Shown piece after piece: positions 26,526-34,281 of a stretch of 64,000 bases of DNA (position 1 is its first letter; each line of letters starts with the position of its first letter). The position numbers and the translations under genes are program-made. Source of the stretch: JAEUOS01 sp965279115 (GTDB lineage: Bacteria; Pseudomonadota; Gammaproteobacteria; Burkholderiales; JAEUOS01); contig OZ257137.1 in NCBI GenBank assembly GCA_965279115.1, positions 5,022,001 through 5,086,000 of the forward strand, read 5' to 3'. A model generated the notes under the pieces. It ran no database searches. It worked only from the letters and a program-made list of their open reading frames with translations, and had not been told where the DNA came from.

Positions 26526-26990
26526 ATGAATGTAGCGATTCAGATGCCTATCATGCGATGCCAATCCATGAGCCATCTTCGATGGTCGTTGATCTCGGTG
26601 CTTCTAGCTGCCTCGATGAGTGCGGCGTTTTCCGCAGAAAAGCAGTATCACTTGATTGTCAGGTTCGGCAGTCGATGCTGCGGAATAGACAGTGGAGCAT
26701 GGAATGGTGTTGCCAAGCTTGTTGCAGAATTCGAGAAGCGTGGCGGGGCATCCATAGAACAGATCGTTTTGACCTCGGGGTTTGAGGGCGAACGCACACT
26801 TTGTCTTTCACTCGATCAACTCAAGTCGATCGAGCAAAGGCGTTTTGTTGATCGCGTACGCAAACTGATGGTAAGGTCAGATCGGGTGGAGGTTGAAACT
26901 GAGGCTCCATGTAACGAACGGGAACGGCACGTTCCGACCCCGCAAGACGAAGCGATAAGAGCGCAACTCGGTATAGGGAGTCCAAAGTAA
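26526..26990 (+). CDS. Hypothetical secreted protein
   Basis: I do not recognise the family. The 154-residue frame has a signal-peptide-like segment (LRWSLISVLLAASMSAAFSA, cleavage near residue 36) followed by a small mature domain with a Cys-Cys pair (GSRCCGID), an amphipathic helix (VAKLVAEFEKRGG) and a charged C-terminus. Several in-frame ATGs exist (26526, 26568); the one at 26568 would give a normal-length signal peptide. The composition is visibly less GC-rich than the surroundings and it opens a short islet that contains a toxin-antitoxin pair. Confidence 0.6.
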   Translation: MNVAIQMPIMRCQSMSHLRWSLISVLLAASMSAAFSAEKQYHLIVRFGSRCCGIDSGAWNGVAKLVAEFEKRGGASIEQIVLTSGFEGERTLCLSLDQLKSIEQRRFVDRVRKLMVRSDRVEVETEAPCNERERHVPTPQDEAIRAQLGIGSPK

Positions 26991-27107
26991 TCAGGGCAAG
27001 TCTTCGCTGTGCATCGACTTTGACAGTCCCCTCTTGACGGCGCTATTCAGGAGCGTGTCGAGCAAGCATGTAAGATGCATTGGGTAACGACTGCGACGAG
27101 GGCAAAT

Positions 27108-27335
27108 ATGGACTGGAAAACATATATCGCTTCAGACCCTGCAGTTATGCACGGCACAGTTTGCTTTCGCGGGACTCGGATACCTGTATCTGTTGTTCTG
27201 GACAATCTTGCCGCAGGTGAGACACTTGCATCGATCCTGGACGAATACCCTACGCTGAAGCCGGAGCATATTCCTGCTGCGATCGGCTACGCAGCTGATT
27301 TGGCCCGAGAACGGATCGTTCCAACACCTGTCTAA
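27108..27335 (+). CDS. DUF433 antitoxin-like protein
   Basis: From the ATG at 27108 the 75-residue protein reads MDWKTYIASDPAVMHGTVCF and RGTRIPVSVVLDNLAAGETLASILDEYPTLK, the DUF433 helix-turn-helix pattern found in VapB-like antitoxins. It is followed after 9 bp by a DUF5615 gene, its standard partner. The RBS is not strong. Likely function is neutralising the toxin and autoregulating the operon. Confidence 0.85.
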   Translation: MDWKTYIASDPAVMHGTVCFRGTRIPVSVVLDNLAAGETLASILDEYPTLKPEHIPAAIGYAADLARERIVPTPV

Positions 27336-27344
27336 AGGGGGGCG

Positions 27345-27704
27345 ATGGCGCTTCGATTCAAGCTTGATGAGAACCTTCCTCGGCGCGTGGAGCCTGAACT
27401 TCGAGCGCTAGGACATGACGTCGAAACCGCGCTCTCCGAGGGTCTTGCAGGCGCTCCCGATCCGGAACTGCTCGCTGCTTGCGTAGCGGAAGATCGCATT
27501 CTGGTCACGCTTGATCTTGATTTCTCGGACATCCGAGCGTACCCGCCGGGTAGCCATAGAGGAATTTGGGTATTGAGGCCGGCGTCCCAGGCTGCGGCAG
27601 CACTTGCCGGCCTGGTACTTGCGGGCATTCGGCTCTCGGCGGTAGAACGTACTGCGGGGCAGTTGTGGATCATTGATGAGAATCGCGTGCGCATCCGTGA
27701 CTAA
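27345..27704 (+). CDS. DUF5615 PIN-like toxin
   Basis: The 119-residue protein starts FKLDENLPRRVEPELRALGHDVETA, has ILVTLDLDFSDIRAYPPGSH and ends LWIIDENRVRIRD. Acidic residues at Asp8-Glu9 and in TLDLDF fit the PIN-like nuclease centre of DUF5615. Paired with the DUF433 gene directly upstream, it is a predicted type II toxin acting on RNA. Whether it is active is unknown. Confidence 0.85.
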   Translation: MALRFKLDENLPRRVEPELRALGHDVETALSEGLAGAPDPELLAACVAEDRILVTLDLDFSDIRAYPPGSHRGIWVLRPASQAAAALAGLVLAGIRLSAVERTAGQLWIIDENRVRIRD

Positions 27705-27715
27705 GCTTCCCCTCT

Positions 27716-28945
27716 CTACGGCTTCGGGGGCATTGCCGCCTTCAACCGCGTGATGGCTTCCGTGCGCTTGAGGCGCGTCGCGTAATCAAGCGCGGTGTTG
27801 CCGGCACGGTCTCGGATGTCAAGGCGCGGCTGGTGCTTGAGCAGCGCGTCGAGTTGCGGCAGCAGGTTCATGAAGGCGGCCCACATCAGGGGTGTTGAAC
27901 CGGCGTGTGAGGGGTCGACGTCGGCGGTGTCGTTGATGTTGGCGCCGCCTGCGATCAGGATGTCGATCATGGCCGGATCACCGTTTCGGGTGTAATAGAA
28001 AATGGCCGACCAGCCATAGTCGTTCTTCAGGCGCGGGTCGGCGCGGTGCCGTAGCAGCAAGGTCGCCATTGGCGCACTGCGGGCCAGGATGAGCGGGGTG
28101 GACAGCTCGGCCAGCTCCGGCGTCTGCGCCTTGGCCAGGCCGCCCACGCGGGGCGCCGTGCCAGGCGCGAAGCGCACTCGAGCATTGACGTCGGCACGGG
28201 CATTGAGCAGCATTTCAGCGGCCTCGACGCGATCGGCCAGCGCCGCGGCTGCCAGTGGTGTCAGGCCGCGCGCATCGCGTGCTTCGATATCGGCGGGCCG
28301 GCTTGCCAGAAGTTGTTCGAGGCGCGCCAGGCACGGCGTTGCCGCCGCCTGGTGCAAGCTTGCCTCGTTGCAATTGGCTGCCGTGATGGGGTGACTTTTC
28401 GGCGTGTCGGGCGGTTGCGAACCTGGTATGGATCGCTCGCCGGCGGAGCGCGCGTTTTTCGGCCCCTCCGGGACGGGAGGCGTGGGGGCATTAGGCTTTG
28501 CCGTGACGACGCTGCCGGCGGCGCGATACAGGTTGCTCAGGATACCTGCCCCCAGCAGGAGTGCCGCGACCAGTGCAATGGCCCCCATCAGGCGCCATCG
28601 CGGCTGGCTCTCACCGGGCTGCCGCTGTACGCGCGCCGCTGCCGGTTTCCCCGGCAGGGCGGGACCCGCCATCCGGGTCGGATCGGTGAAGTCGCCGCTC
28701 GCGGCCAGGTCATCCGGTGTCTGTTCGTCCGCTGCGCGCGCATCAAGGCCGATCAGCAAAAAGAGGGACAGCAGGCCGCTGCCGACGGCGATTGTCCACA
28801 AAGCCCAGGTTGCGAGCGGCAGCGGAACGCGCGTCCAGCCCAGGGCGGCGCTGCCCGCCATGAACGCGATGCCGAGCAGCACCATCGCCGCGATGCCGGC
28901 AAGCACGACAGAACCGGATTGGCCGCGCCGCGGCGATGGCTTCAT
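27716..28945 (-). CDS. Ankyrin-repeat membrane protein
   Basis: The 409-residue protein has three predicted membrane helices (about residues 12-36, 44-67 and 120-142), a Pro/Ser-rich linker (about 150-185) and four or five ankyrin repeats (EARDARGLTPLAAAALADRVEAAEMLLNARADVNAR; LKNDYGWSAIFYYTRNGDPAMIDILIAGGANIN; GSTPLMWAAFMNLLPQLDALLKHQ; AGNTALDYATRLKRTEAI). Ankyrin arrays bind proteins. The partner is not known. It ends 11 bp from the toxin gene on the opposite strand. Confidence 0.82.
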   Translation of the reverse strand: MKPSPRRGQSGSVVLAGIAAMVLLGIAFMAGSAALGWTRVPLPLATWALWTIAVGSGLLSLFLLIGLDARAADEQTPDDLAASGDFTDPTRMAGPALPGKPAAARVQRQPGESQPRWRLMGAIALVAALLLGAGILSNLYRAAGSVVTAKPNAPTPPVPEGPKNARSAGERSIPGSQPPDTPKSHPITAANCNEASLHQAAATPCLARLEQLLASRPADIEARDARGLTPLAAAALADRVEAAEMLLNARADVNARVRFAPGTAPRVGGLAKAQTPELAELSTPLILARSAPMATLLLRHRADPRLKNDYGWSAIFYYTRNGDPAMIDILIAGGANINDTADVDPSHAGSTPLMWAAFMNLLPQLDALLKHQPRLDIRDRAGNTALDYATRLKRTEAITRLKAAMPPKP

Positions 28946-28985
28946 GTCAGGTACAGGGGATCACCGGCAGGGACCGGCAAGGCGA

Positions 28986-29813
28986 TTATGCCGCCGCCCG
29001 GCGCTTCCCGCGAGGGGTTTTCTGTGCTTGCAGCGGCGTGGCAGGCAAGTCTGGCGTGCCGGCGGAGCCTTCGGGGTTGGGCAGCGCATCGACAATGCCG
29101 GCGCCTGCTTGCCCGAGCAGTTCGACCAGCCTGCCCTGATCGGAAGTGGCGAAGCGCTTGTGACTCATGATGAATCCCAGCGCTGCGGTCAACCGGTGTG
29201 CCTCGCTGGTCAAGGGAACCGCGATGCCGGTCTGGCCGGGGTCGAGTTCGCCGTGGGATACGCTGAAGCCGGCCGCGCGAATCGCCTTGAGTTCAACCAG
29301 CATGGACTCCCAATTCTGCGACAACGCGCTTGCCTGCGCCTCTTCAGCACTGTTCCGGTAGAGCTTGCGCAATTGCGCGCGCGGCAAGGCCGAAAGCATG
29401 GCCTTTGAAAGCATGCCGCGGTACAGGGGCAGGCGCCGGCCGCGCCCGTAGGACGCGCTCACGCCCTCGGTGCCGTGCTCCTGGTGGATGGTGACGATGC
29501 GCTCGCCGTACAGGGTACCCAGCACCACGTCGCAGCCGGTCTCGTCGGCCAGGGCGCGCATGCGGCGCTGGCAGGCAATGAGGAGGGGATCGCCGACGCG
29601 AATGCGGTAGTCGAGTTCGATCACCCGCGGGCCCAGCACATAGGTGCCGCCCACCGCGCGGCGCAGCAAACCGGCCTCATGCAGCTCGCGCACATAGCGA
29701 TAGCCGGTGGGCAGCGAATAGCCGAGCCGCGAGGCAATGGCGTCCGCCGTCCACATCGAAGCGCCCTCGTCGAACAGGTCGAGGATGGCGAGCATGCGGG
29801 TCAGGCTGGTCAT
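28986..29813 (-). CDS. IclR-family transcriptional regulator
   Basis: The ~275-residue protein from ATG 29813 has an N-terminal winged helix (TSLTRMLAILDLFDEG, ADAIASRLGYSLPTGYRYVRELHEAGLLRR) and the IclR effector domain (YGRGRRLPLYRGMLSKAMLSALPRAQ, then AGFSVSHGELDPGQTGIAVPL). A basic tail follows residue ~245. The start overlaps the stop of the hydroxylase gene (ATGA), so the regulator is the third gene of the aromatic-type operon and probably controls it. The effector is likely an aromatic acid. Confidence 0.92.
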   Translation of the reverse strand: MTSLTRMLAILDLFDEGASMWTADAIASRLGYSLPTGYRYVRELHEAGLLRRAVGGTYVLGPRVIELDYRIRVGDPLLIACQRRMRALADETGCDVVLGTLYGERIVTIHQEHGTEGVSASYGRGRRLPLYRGMLSKAMLSALPRAQLRKLYRNSAEEAQASALSQNWESMLVELKAIRAAGFSVSHGELDPGQTGIAVPLTSEAHRLTAALGFIMSHKRFATSDQGRLVELLGQAGAGIVDALPNPEGSAGTPDLPATPLQAQKTPRGKRRAAA

Positions 29814-31315
29814 GTCGAAGCGACCTCGGCCGGAATATGCGGCAACAGGCGCGAAAGCGACTTCACCTCGTCCGCATCGCTGGCAGTCCCCAACACATAC
29901 CGATCCGGCCGCACCAACGCCGCCGCAACGCCGTGTTCCGCCAGCCAGGCTGCGATGGCCGGATTCTGGTCGTCCACAAAAACGGTACTGCACTTGATCA
30001 GGCGGGCACGGGTCGTCGGGTCGAGGTCCGCCAGCAGCGTGCGTCTGGCGACGAGCGCGAAGTTGAGGCCGATGCTTGCATCAAGCAGGCGGCCGTCCGC
30101 CAAAGCGGGCTGCGGGAACGGTTGGCCGGCGCCATTGGCCGCGCCGCTGTGAAGTCCTGGCCCGAGGCCGGGTGCAGGGAATTCGAAGATCTCCGGGGCG
30201 CCTGCCTGGAACCGGCTGTCGCGTTCGGCGGCGACCGCAGGATCGGTGGTCTGGATCACGTCTCCCAGCTTCACGGCCAGCGCGATGAATTCCCGCACAT
30301 GCGGTTCGCGTTCTGTTTCGTAGGTGTCGAGCAGGCTGTCAGGCGCGCGGCCGGTGAGCACCAGTTGCAGCTTCCACGCCAGGTTGGCGACATCGCGGAT
30401 GCCCGCGCACAGGCCCTGGCCCAGGAAAGGCGGGGTCTGGTGGGCACTGTCGCCGGCGAGCAGCAGCCGTCCCTTGCGCCAGCCCTTTGCAATCACGGAA
30501 TGGAAGGTATAGACCACCGCGCGCTCGATGTCGGCATCTTCCGGGCTGATCCAGCGCGACACCAGCTTCCACACGTTTTCCGGCTGTGCGATGGTTTCCG
30601 GGTCGTCGCCCGGCATGAGCATGATTTCCCAGCGGCGCCGGTTGCCGAGCACGTTGCAGTAAGTCGACGGACGCGAAGGGTTGCAGTACTGCACGGTGTG
30701 ATCGGGCAGGCTGGCGTCGCGCTTCAACAGCGCGTCGAACACCACCCAGGGCTGGTGCAGGCCCAAGTCTTCCATCGGGCTGCCCATCAGGCGGCGCACC
30801 AGCGAGCGCGCGCCATCGCAGCCCACCACGTAGCGCGCGGCAATTTCCTGACGGCTGTCGTCCGCCAGATTGGTCACCGACAGGCGCACATCATCGGCGC
30901 CGGTCTCGATGGCGGTCACTTCGTGTCGGCGAAACACCTGCACAGAGGCAAAGCGCTTCACGCCCGCGCGCAGGATGGCCTCCAGTTCAGGCTGGTGGAA
31001 ATAGTGGTTGTTCGCGCAACCATGCGGCCCGTGGAGTGCAGTGCCGCCGCGCACCAGCAGGGTTCGCCCGGACGCGTTCACGAACTCCATGCCCTTGACG
31101 CCGGGGCGCGAGACGGATTCGACCTCGGCCTTCAGGCCCATCGACTGGAACACACGCATGACTTCGCCATCGAAATGGATGGCACGGGGCAGTGGGTAGA
31201 TCGCCGCCTCGCGCTCGAATACCGCCACCGAAAGTCCAGCCTGTCCAAGAAGGTTGGCCAAGCCCGCGCCGGCCGGCCCGTAGCCCACGATGGCGACATC
31301 GAAAACATCAGGCAT
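29810..31315 (-). CDS. FAD-dependent aromatic hydroxylase, MhpA family
   Basis: The 501-residue flavoprotein has the dinucleotide motif VAIVGYGPAGAGLANLLGQAG, the MhpA-typical YPLPRAIHFDGEVMRVFQSMGL, the DG-type CDGARSLVRRLMGSPM and the FAD-ribose motif LLLAGDSAHQTPPFLGQGLCAGIRD. MhpA hydroxylates 3-(3-hydroxyphenyl)propionate to a catechol; related enzymes act on other phenolic acids. It overlaps the VOC/dioxygenase gene by 8 bp and the iclR gene by 4 bp, so all three are translated together. No mhpB-type LigB dioxygenase is nearby. Confidence 0.92.
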   Translation of the reverse strand: MPDVFDVAIVGYGPAGAGLANLLGQAGLSVAVFEREAAIYPLPRAIHFDGEVMRVFQSMGLKAEVESVSRPGVKGMEFVNASGRTLLVRGGTALHGPHGCANNHYFHQPELEAILRAGVKRFASVQVFRRHEVTAIETGADDVRLSVTNLADDSRQEIAARYVVGCDGARSLVRRLMGSPMEDLGLHQPWVVFDALLKRDASLPDHTVQYCNPSRPSTYCNVLGNRRRWEIMLMPGDDPETIAQPENVWKLVSRWISPEDADIERAVVYTFHSVIAKGWRKGRLLLAGDSAHQTPPFLGQGLCAGIRDVANLAWKLQLVLTGRAPDSLLDTYETEREPHVREFIALAVKLGDVIQTTDPAVAAERDSRFQAGAPEIFEFPAPGLGPGLHSGAANGAGQPFPQPALADGRLLDASIGLNFALVARRTLLADLDPTTRARLIKCSTVFVDDQNPAIAAWLAEHGVAAALVRPDRYVLGTASDADEVKSLSRLLPHIPAEVAST

Positions 31316-31880
31316 GGATGCCGGCCTCCATCTTGCGCGTCATCTCTGCCACCCATTGCTCACGCGGCTGGAAGCGCGGCGCCGCGCGGGCGATGGCTTC
31401 CGATTGCGCCATGATTTGTTCTTCGCTTTGCTCCATGTCCACCGCGACACGCATGGGTTGCTCGCAGTACCAGGGCGTATCGAAGAAGCATTCGATGCGG
31501 GTGCCTTCGGGGTCGCGGAAATAGATCGAGATCGCGTTGCCATGGGTGGCCGGCAGGATCTCGGTGACGTCCTTTTCCGCCTTGAGCTTCGGGTACATGG
31601 CGCGCAGGAAAGCCAGGCCCGGCACCTTGAACGACATCTGGTTCACCAGGTTGAATTCCAGGTGCTCCGGGCGGCCGGTGGCCAGTACCACCTGATGGTG
31701 TTCATTCGGGTCGCGCGACATGAACACCAGGTCAACCTTGCCGCGCGGCGTGTCCAGGCTGCCACGGTCGGTGACGATGAAACCCATCACCCGCCTGTAG
31801 AAGTCCTCCATCTTCGCGATGTCGCGCACATAGATGCCGACGTGGCTGAACACGGGCCCGGCGCTGGTGAATGTATTCAT
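31308..31880 (-). CDS. VOC-superfamily dioxygenase-like protein
   Basis: The 190-residue protein begins FSHVGIYVRDIAKMEDFYRRVMGF, then has a second beta unit and the characteristic ending ISIYFRDPEGTRIECFFDTPWY. A His at 14, a His in PEHLEFNLVN and a Glu in RIECFF form a credible 2-His-1-Glu metal site as in extradiol dioxygenases. It is shorter than BphC-type two-module enzymes (about 290), so it resembles one-module BphC6-like proteins. Gene overlap with the MhpA-like hydroxylase suggests it handles the hydroxylation product. Confidence 0.82.
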   Translation of the reverse strand: MNTFTSAGPVFSHVGIYVRDIAKMEDFYRRVMGFIVTDRGSLDTPRGKVDLVFMSRDPNEHHQVVLATGRPEHLEFNLVNQMSFKVPGLAFLRAMYPKLKAEKDVTEILPATHGNAISIYFRDPEGTRIECFFDTPWYCEQPMRVAVDMEQSEEQIMAQSEAIARAAPRFQPREQWVAEMTRKMEAGIHA

Positions 31881-31951
31881 GCTGTCTCCGTTTTGTGAAT
31901 GTTCAGAATGCGAGAAACCATGCTATCGCAAAAACGCATCAAGGGCTAAGG

Positions 31952-31999
31952 ATAATGAAATTCTCATTATTTGACAATAACGAAATAATAATTTATCTT
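31952..31999 (+). promoter_or_regulatory. Promoter and inverted repeat before the Bug gene
   Basis: TTGACA at 31971-31976, a 17-base spacer and TATCTT at 31994-31999 form a rightward promoter in a markedly A/T-rich stretch. Immediately upstream, ATAATGA (31952-31958) and TCATTAT (31964-31970) make a perfect 7-bp inverted repeat with a 5-base gap. It could bind the IclR regulator of the divergent operon, but with its preceding G it also resembles a Fur box. Confidence 0.55.
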
Positions 32000-32069
32000 C
32001 CGCGCACCATCAGTTGCGATGGAGCGCGGGCGGGTTCGTGCCTGCTGCCCAACCACAAGGAGCAGACAA

Positions 32070-33041
32070 ATGAAGGTTTTGCATTTCGTAGGTGCAATCG
32101 CGGGTGCGCTTGCGCTCGGATCCCTGGCCACAAGCCAGGCACAGGACTATCCCAACAAGGTGGTGCGCATCATCGCCCCGTTCCCGCCGGGGTCCGGCCC
32201 GGACGTCAACGCGCGCGAGCTGGCGGCCAAACTTTCGGTTGCGATCGGCCAGTCGATTGTTGTCGACAATCGGCCCGGGGCGTCCGGCACCATCGGCACC
32301 GAGGCGGCCGCCAAGGCGGCGCCGGACGGATACACCCTCTACATCGGCGCCACCAGTGTCATGTCCATCGTGCCCTATGTGTACAGCAAGCTTCCGTTCA
32401 ACGTGGAGCGCGACTTCGTGCCGATCAGCCTGTTGGGCGTGTTGCAGACCGGCCTCATCGCCAATGCAACGGTCCCGGCGGCAAATGCCCGCGACCTGAT
32501 CGCGCTGGCCAAGGCCAGGCCTGGCAGCGTCAATGTCGCCAATCAGGGTATCGGCTCGTACTCGCACCTTTCAAGCGAATGGTTTGCCTTCGCGTCCGGT
32601 GCGCAGTTCAACCTGGTGCCCTACAACACCTCGAGCGTGTACGGCGACCTGGTCAGCGGCCAGGTGCAATTGATGTTCGACGGCCTGCCTGCGGCGGTGG
32701 GCAACATCAAGGCAGGCAAGCTGAAGCTTCTGGCCATTACCGGCCGCGCCCGCCATCCCACCTTTCCGGATGTGCAAACCTTCACCGAAGCCGGCCTCAC
32801 TGACTACGAGCCGCTGGCATGGCAAGGCCTGTTCGCCCCGGCGGGTACGCCTCAGGCGATCATCGACAAGCTGGGAGCAGGCATGGGACAGGTGGGCCGA
32901 GCCGCCGATCTCGCCGAAAAGTGGCGCTCTTACGGCGGTGAGCTGGTGGGCAACACCCCCGAGCAGTTCGCGGCCTTTCTCAAGACCGACAGGGCACGCT
33001 GGAGCGCGGTGGTCAAACGCGCCAACGTCAAGCTCGACTGA
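32070..33041 (+). CDS. Bug/TctC-family substrate-binding protein
   Basis: The 323-residue protein from ATG 32070 (AAGGAG eight bases upstream) has a Sec signal peptide ending near SQAQDYP and the Bug body: KVVRIIAPFPPGSGPDVNAREL, DNRPGASGTIGTEAAAKAAPDG, VPYNTSSVYGDLVSGQVQ and HPTFPDVQTFTEAGL. It is divergent from the MhpA/VOC/IclR operon, so an aromatic or phenylpropanoid acid is a plausible ligand. It is followed by a strong terminator. Confidence 0.93.
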   Translation: MKVLHFVGAIAGALALGSLATSQAQDYPNKVVRIIAPFPPGSGPDVNARELAAKLSVAIGQSIVVDNRPGASGTIGTEAAAKAAPDGYTLYIGATSVMSIVPYVYSKLPFNVERDFVPISLLGVLQTGLIANATVPAANARDLIALAKARPGSVNVANQGIGSYSHLSSEWFAFASGAQFNLVPYNTSSVYGDLVSGQVQLMFDGLPAAVGNIKAGKLKLLAITGRARHPTFPDVQTFTEAGLTDYEPLAWQGLFAPAGTPQAIIDKLGAGMGQVGRAADLAEKWRSYGGELVGNTPEQFAAFLKTDRARWSAVVKRANVKLD

Positions 33042-33060
33042 CCCCGGGTGGGCCAGAAAG

Positions 33061-33095
33061 AAAAAAAGGCCACGGCGTCGCCGTGGCCCTTTTTG
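33061..33095. terminator. Bidirectional rho-independent terminator
   Basis: GGCCACGGCG (33068-33077) and CGCCGTGGCC (33079-33088) form a perfect 10-bp stem around a single T, so in RNA about 9 bp with a 3-base loop. Seven A residues precede it and a C-T5 run follows, so it can stop both the Bug gene and the convergent Tim44-like gene. Confidence 0.92.
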
Positions 33096-33121
33096 TTTGC
33101 AGCGAGCTAAGGGGTTTTTGG

Positions 33122-34117
33122 CTAGCTGTTGACCTGCTGGATTCCCGCAAGCACCCATGAAGCCTTGGCCGAGGTGGGCTTCTCGAGATTCCACACCTCG
33201 CGGAACGACTCGGCCGGGCCATCGGCGGTTTCGCGGATCATGCCGGACAGATGCACGCTGGCCAGGGTGGTCTCGCCCTGTTCTTCCACGCCAAGCAGCT
33301 TGGCGTGCAGTTCCAGAACGTCGGTATGGGACTTCTCGGTGCGGTTCATCAGATCAAGCTTGACCTCGGCGAACATCTCCGGCGTCGTGAAGGTGCGGAT
33401 GTCGCGCTCGTCGCCGGCATCCCAGGCGGCCTGCAGGCGCATGAAGTACATCTTGGCGATATGCAGGAAATCATCGGTGTCAAAGCCGGCCGGCACGGTC
33501 CAGGTACCACCGCCTGCGACTGCGGGTGCTACACCGCCCGACGCAAGGCTGCTACCCGCAACGCCGCTGCCGATGGCTGGAATACCACCCGGAAATGGTG
33601 CGGCCGGTGCTCCGGCGGGCGGCGACATTTCACGTGCCATGGCCGTGGGTTCGATGCGTCCGCCAAGCGGCGCGCCGTTGGCGGAAGCGGCGGCGGGATT
33701 GTTGCGGTTCTTGATCATGCGGTAGATAAAGAACGCCGCCATGACCAGGAGGCCGATCATCAAGAAGCTCATCATCGCCTCGGCAAAGGCGCCCGCCATG
33801 CCGAAGTGGGAGAGCAGCGCCGCGATGCCCAGGCCCGCCGCGATGCCTGCCAAGGGGCCAAGCCAGCGATTGCGTGCCGGTGCGGCCGCGCCGGCTGCTG
33901 CGCCGGCGGCCCCCGGTGCGGCTTGTTGCGGGGACGGGGCGGCTTGCTGTGCGGGCGCCGCAGCGGGTGCCTGCTTGCTGACGTTGTCCGATTGTTTGCC
34001 GACCGATTTGCCACCGCCCAGGCGGCGCGCGGCATCGACATCAGTGGAAATCGCTGCCAGCCCGATTCCGGCCATCAGGGCAGCGGCGAGCAGGCGGGTG
34101 GAAAAAAAGCGGATCAT
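33122..34117 (-). CDS. Tim44-like domain membrane protein
   Basis: The 331-residue protein has an N-terminal signal/anchor, an Ala/Pro/Gln-rich linker (about 50-85), a hydrophobic pair (residues ~86-133: LGPLAGIAAGLGIAALL and MSFLMIGLLVMAAFFIY) and a C-terminal Tim44-like domain starting at DDFLHIAKMYFMRLQAAWDAGD and ending SFREVWNLEKPTSAKASWVLAGI. Bacterial Tim44-domain proteins are membrane anchored and of unclear role. No partner gene is evident next to it. Confidence 0.88.
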   Translation of the reverse strand: MIRFFSTRLLAAALMAGIGLAAISTDVDAARRLGGGKSVGKQSDNVSKQAPAAAPAQQAAPSPQQAAPGAAGAAAGAAAPARNRWLGPLAGIAAGLGIAALLSHFGMAGAFAEAMMSFLMIGLLVMAAFFIYRMIKNRNNPAAASANGAPLGGRIEPTAMAREMSPPAGAPAAPFPGGIPAIGSGVAGSSLASGGVAPAVAGGGTWTVPAGFDTDDFLHIAKMYFMRLQAAWDAGDERDIRTFTTPEMFAEVKLDLMNRTEKSHTDVLELHAKLLGVEEQGETTLASVHLSGMIRETADGPAESFREVWNLEKPTSAKASWVLAGIQQVNS

Positions 34118-34281
34118 GGAGTGTCTCCGTTACGGATGGGTTGAAAACCTGTTGTTTGAACTGCCTGAAGCGGATATTGGGCCGCTCCTGCGAAAAATCC
34201 AGTACCCCTCGCTTGTTGGCCAAGCCGGGGTTCGACAACGAATTGCGGCAAAGGTTCTATGCGACAGCGCGAAGGCTTGCC

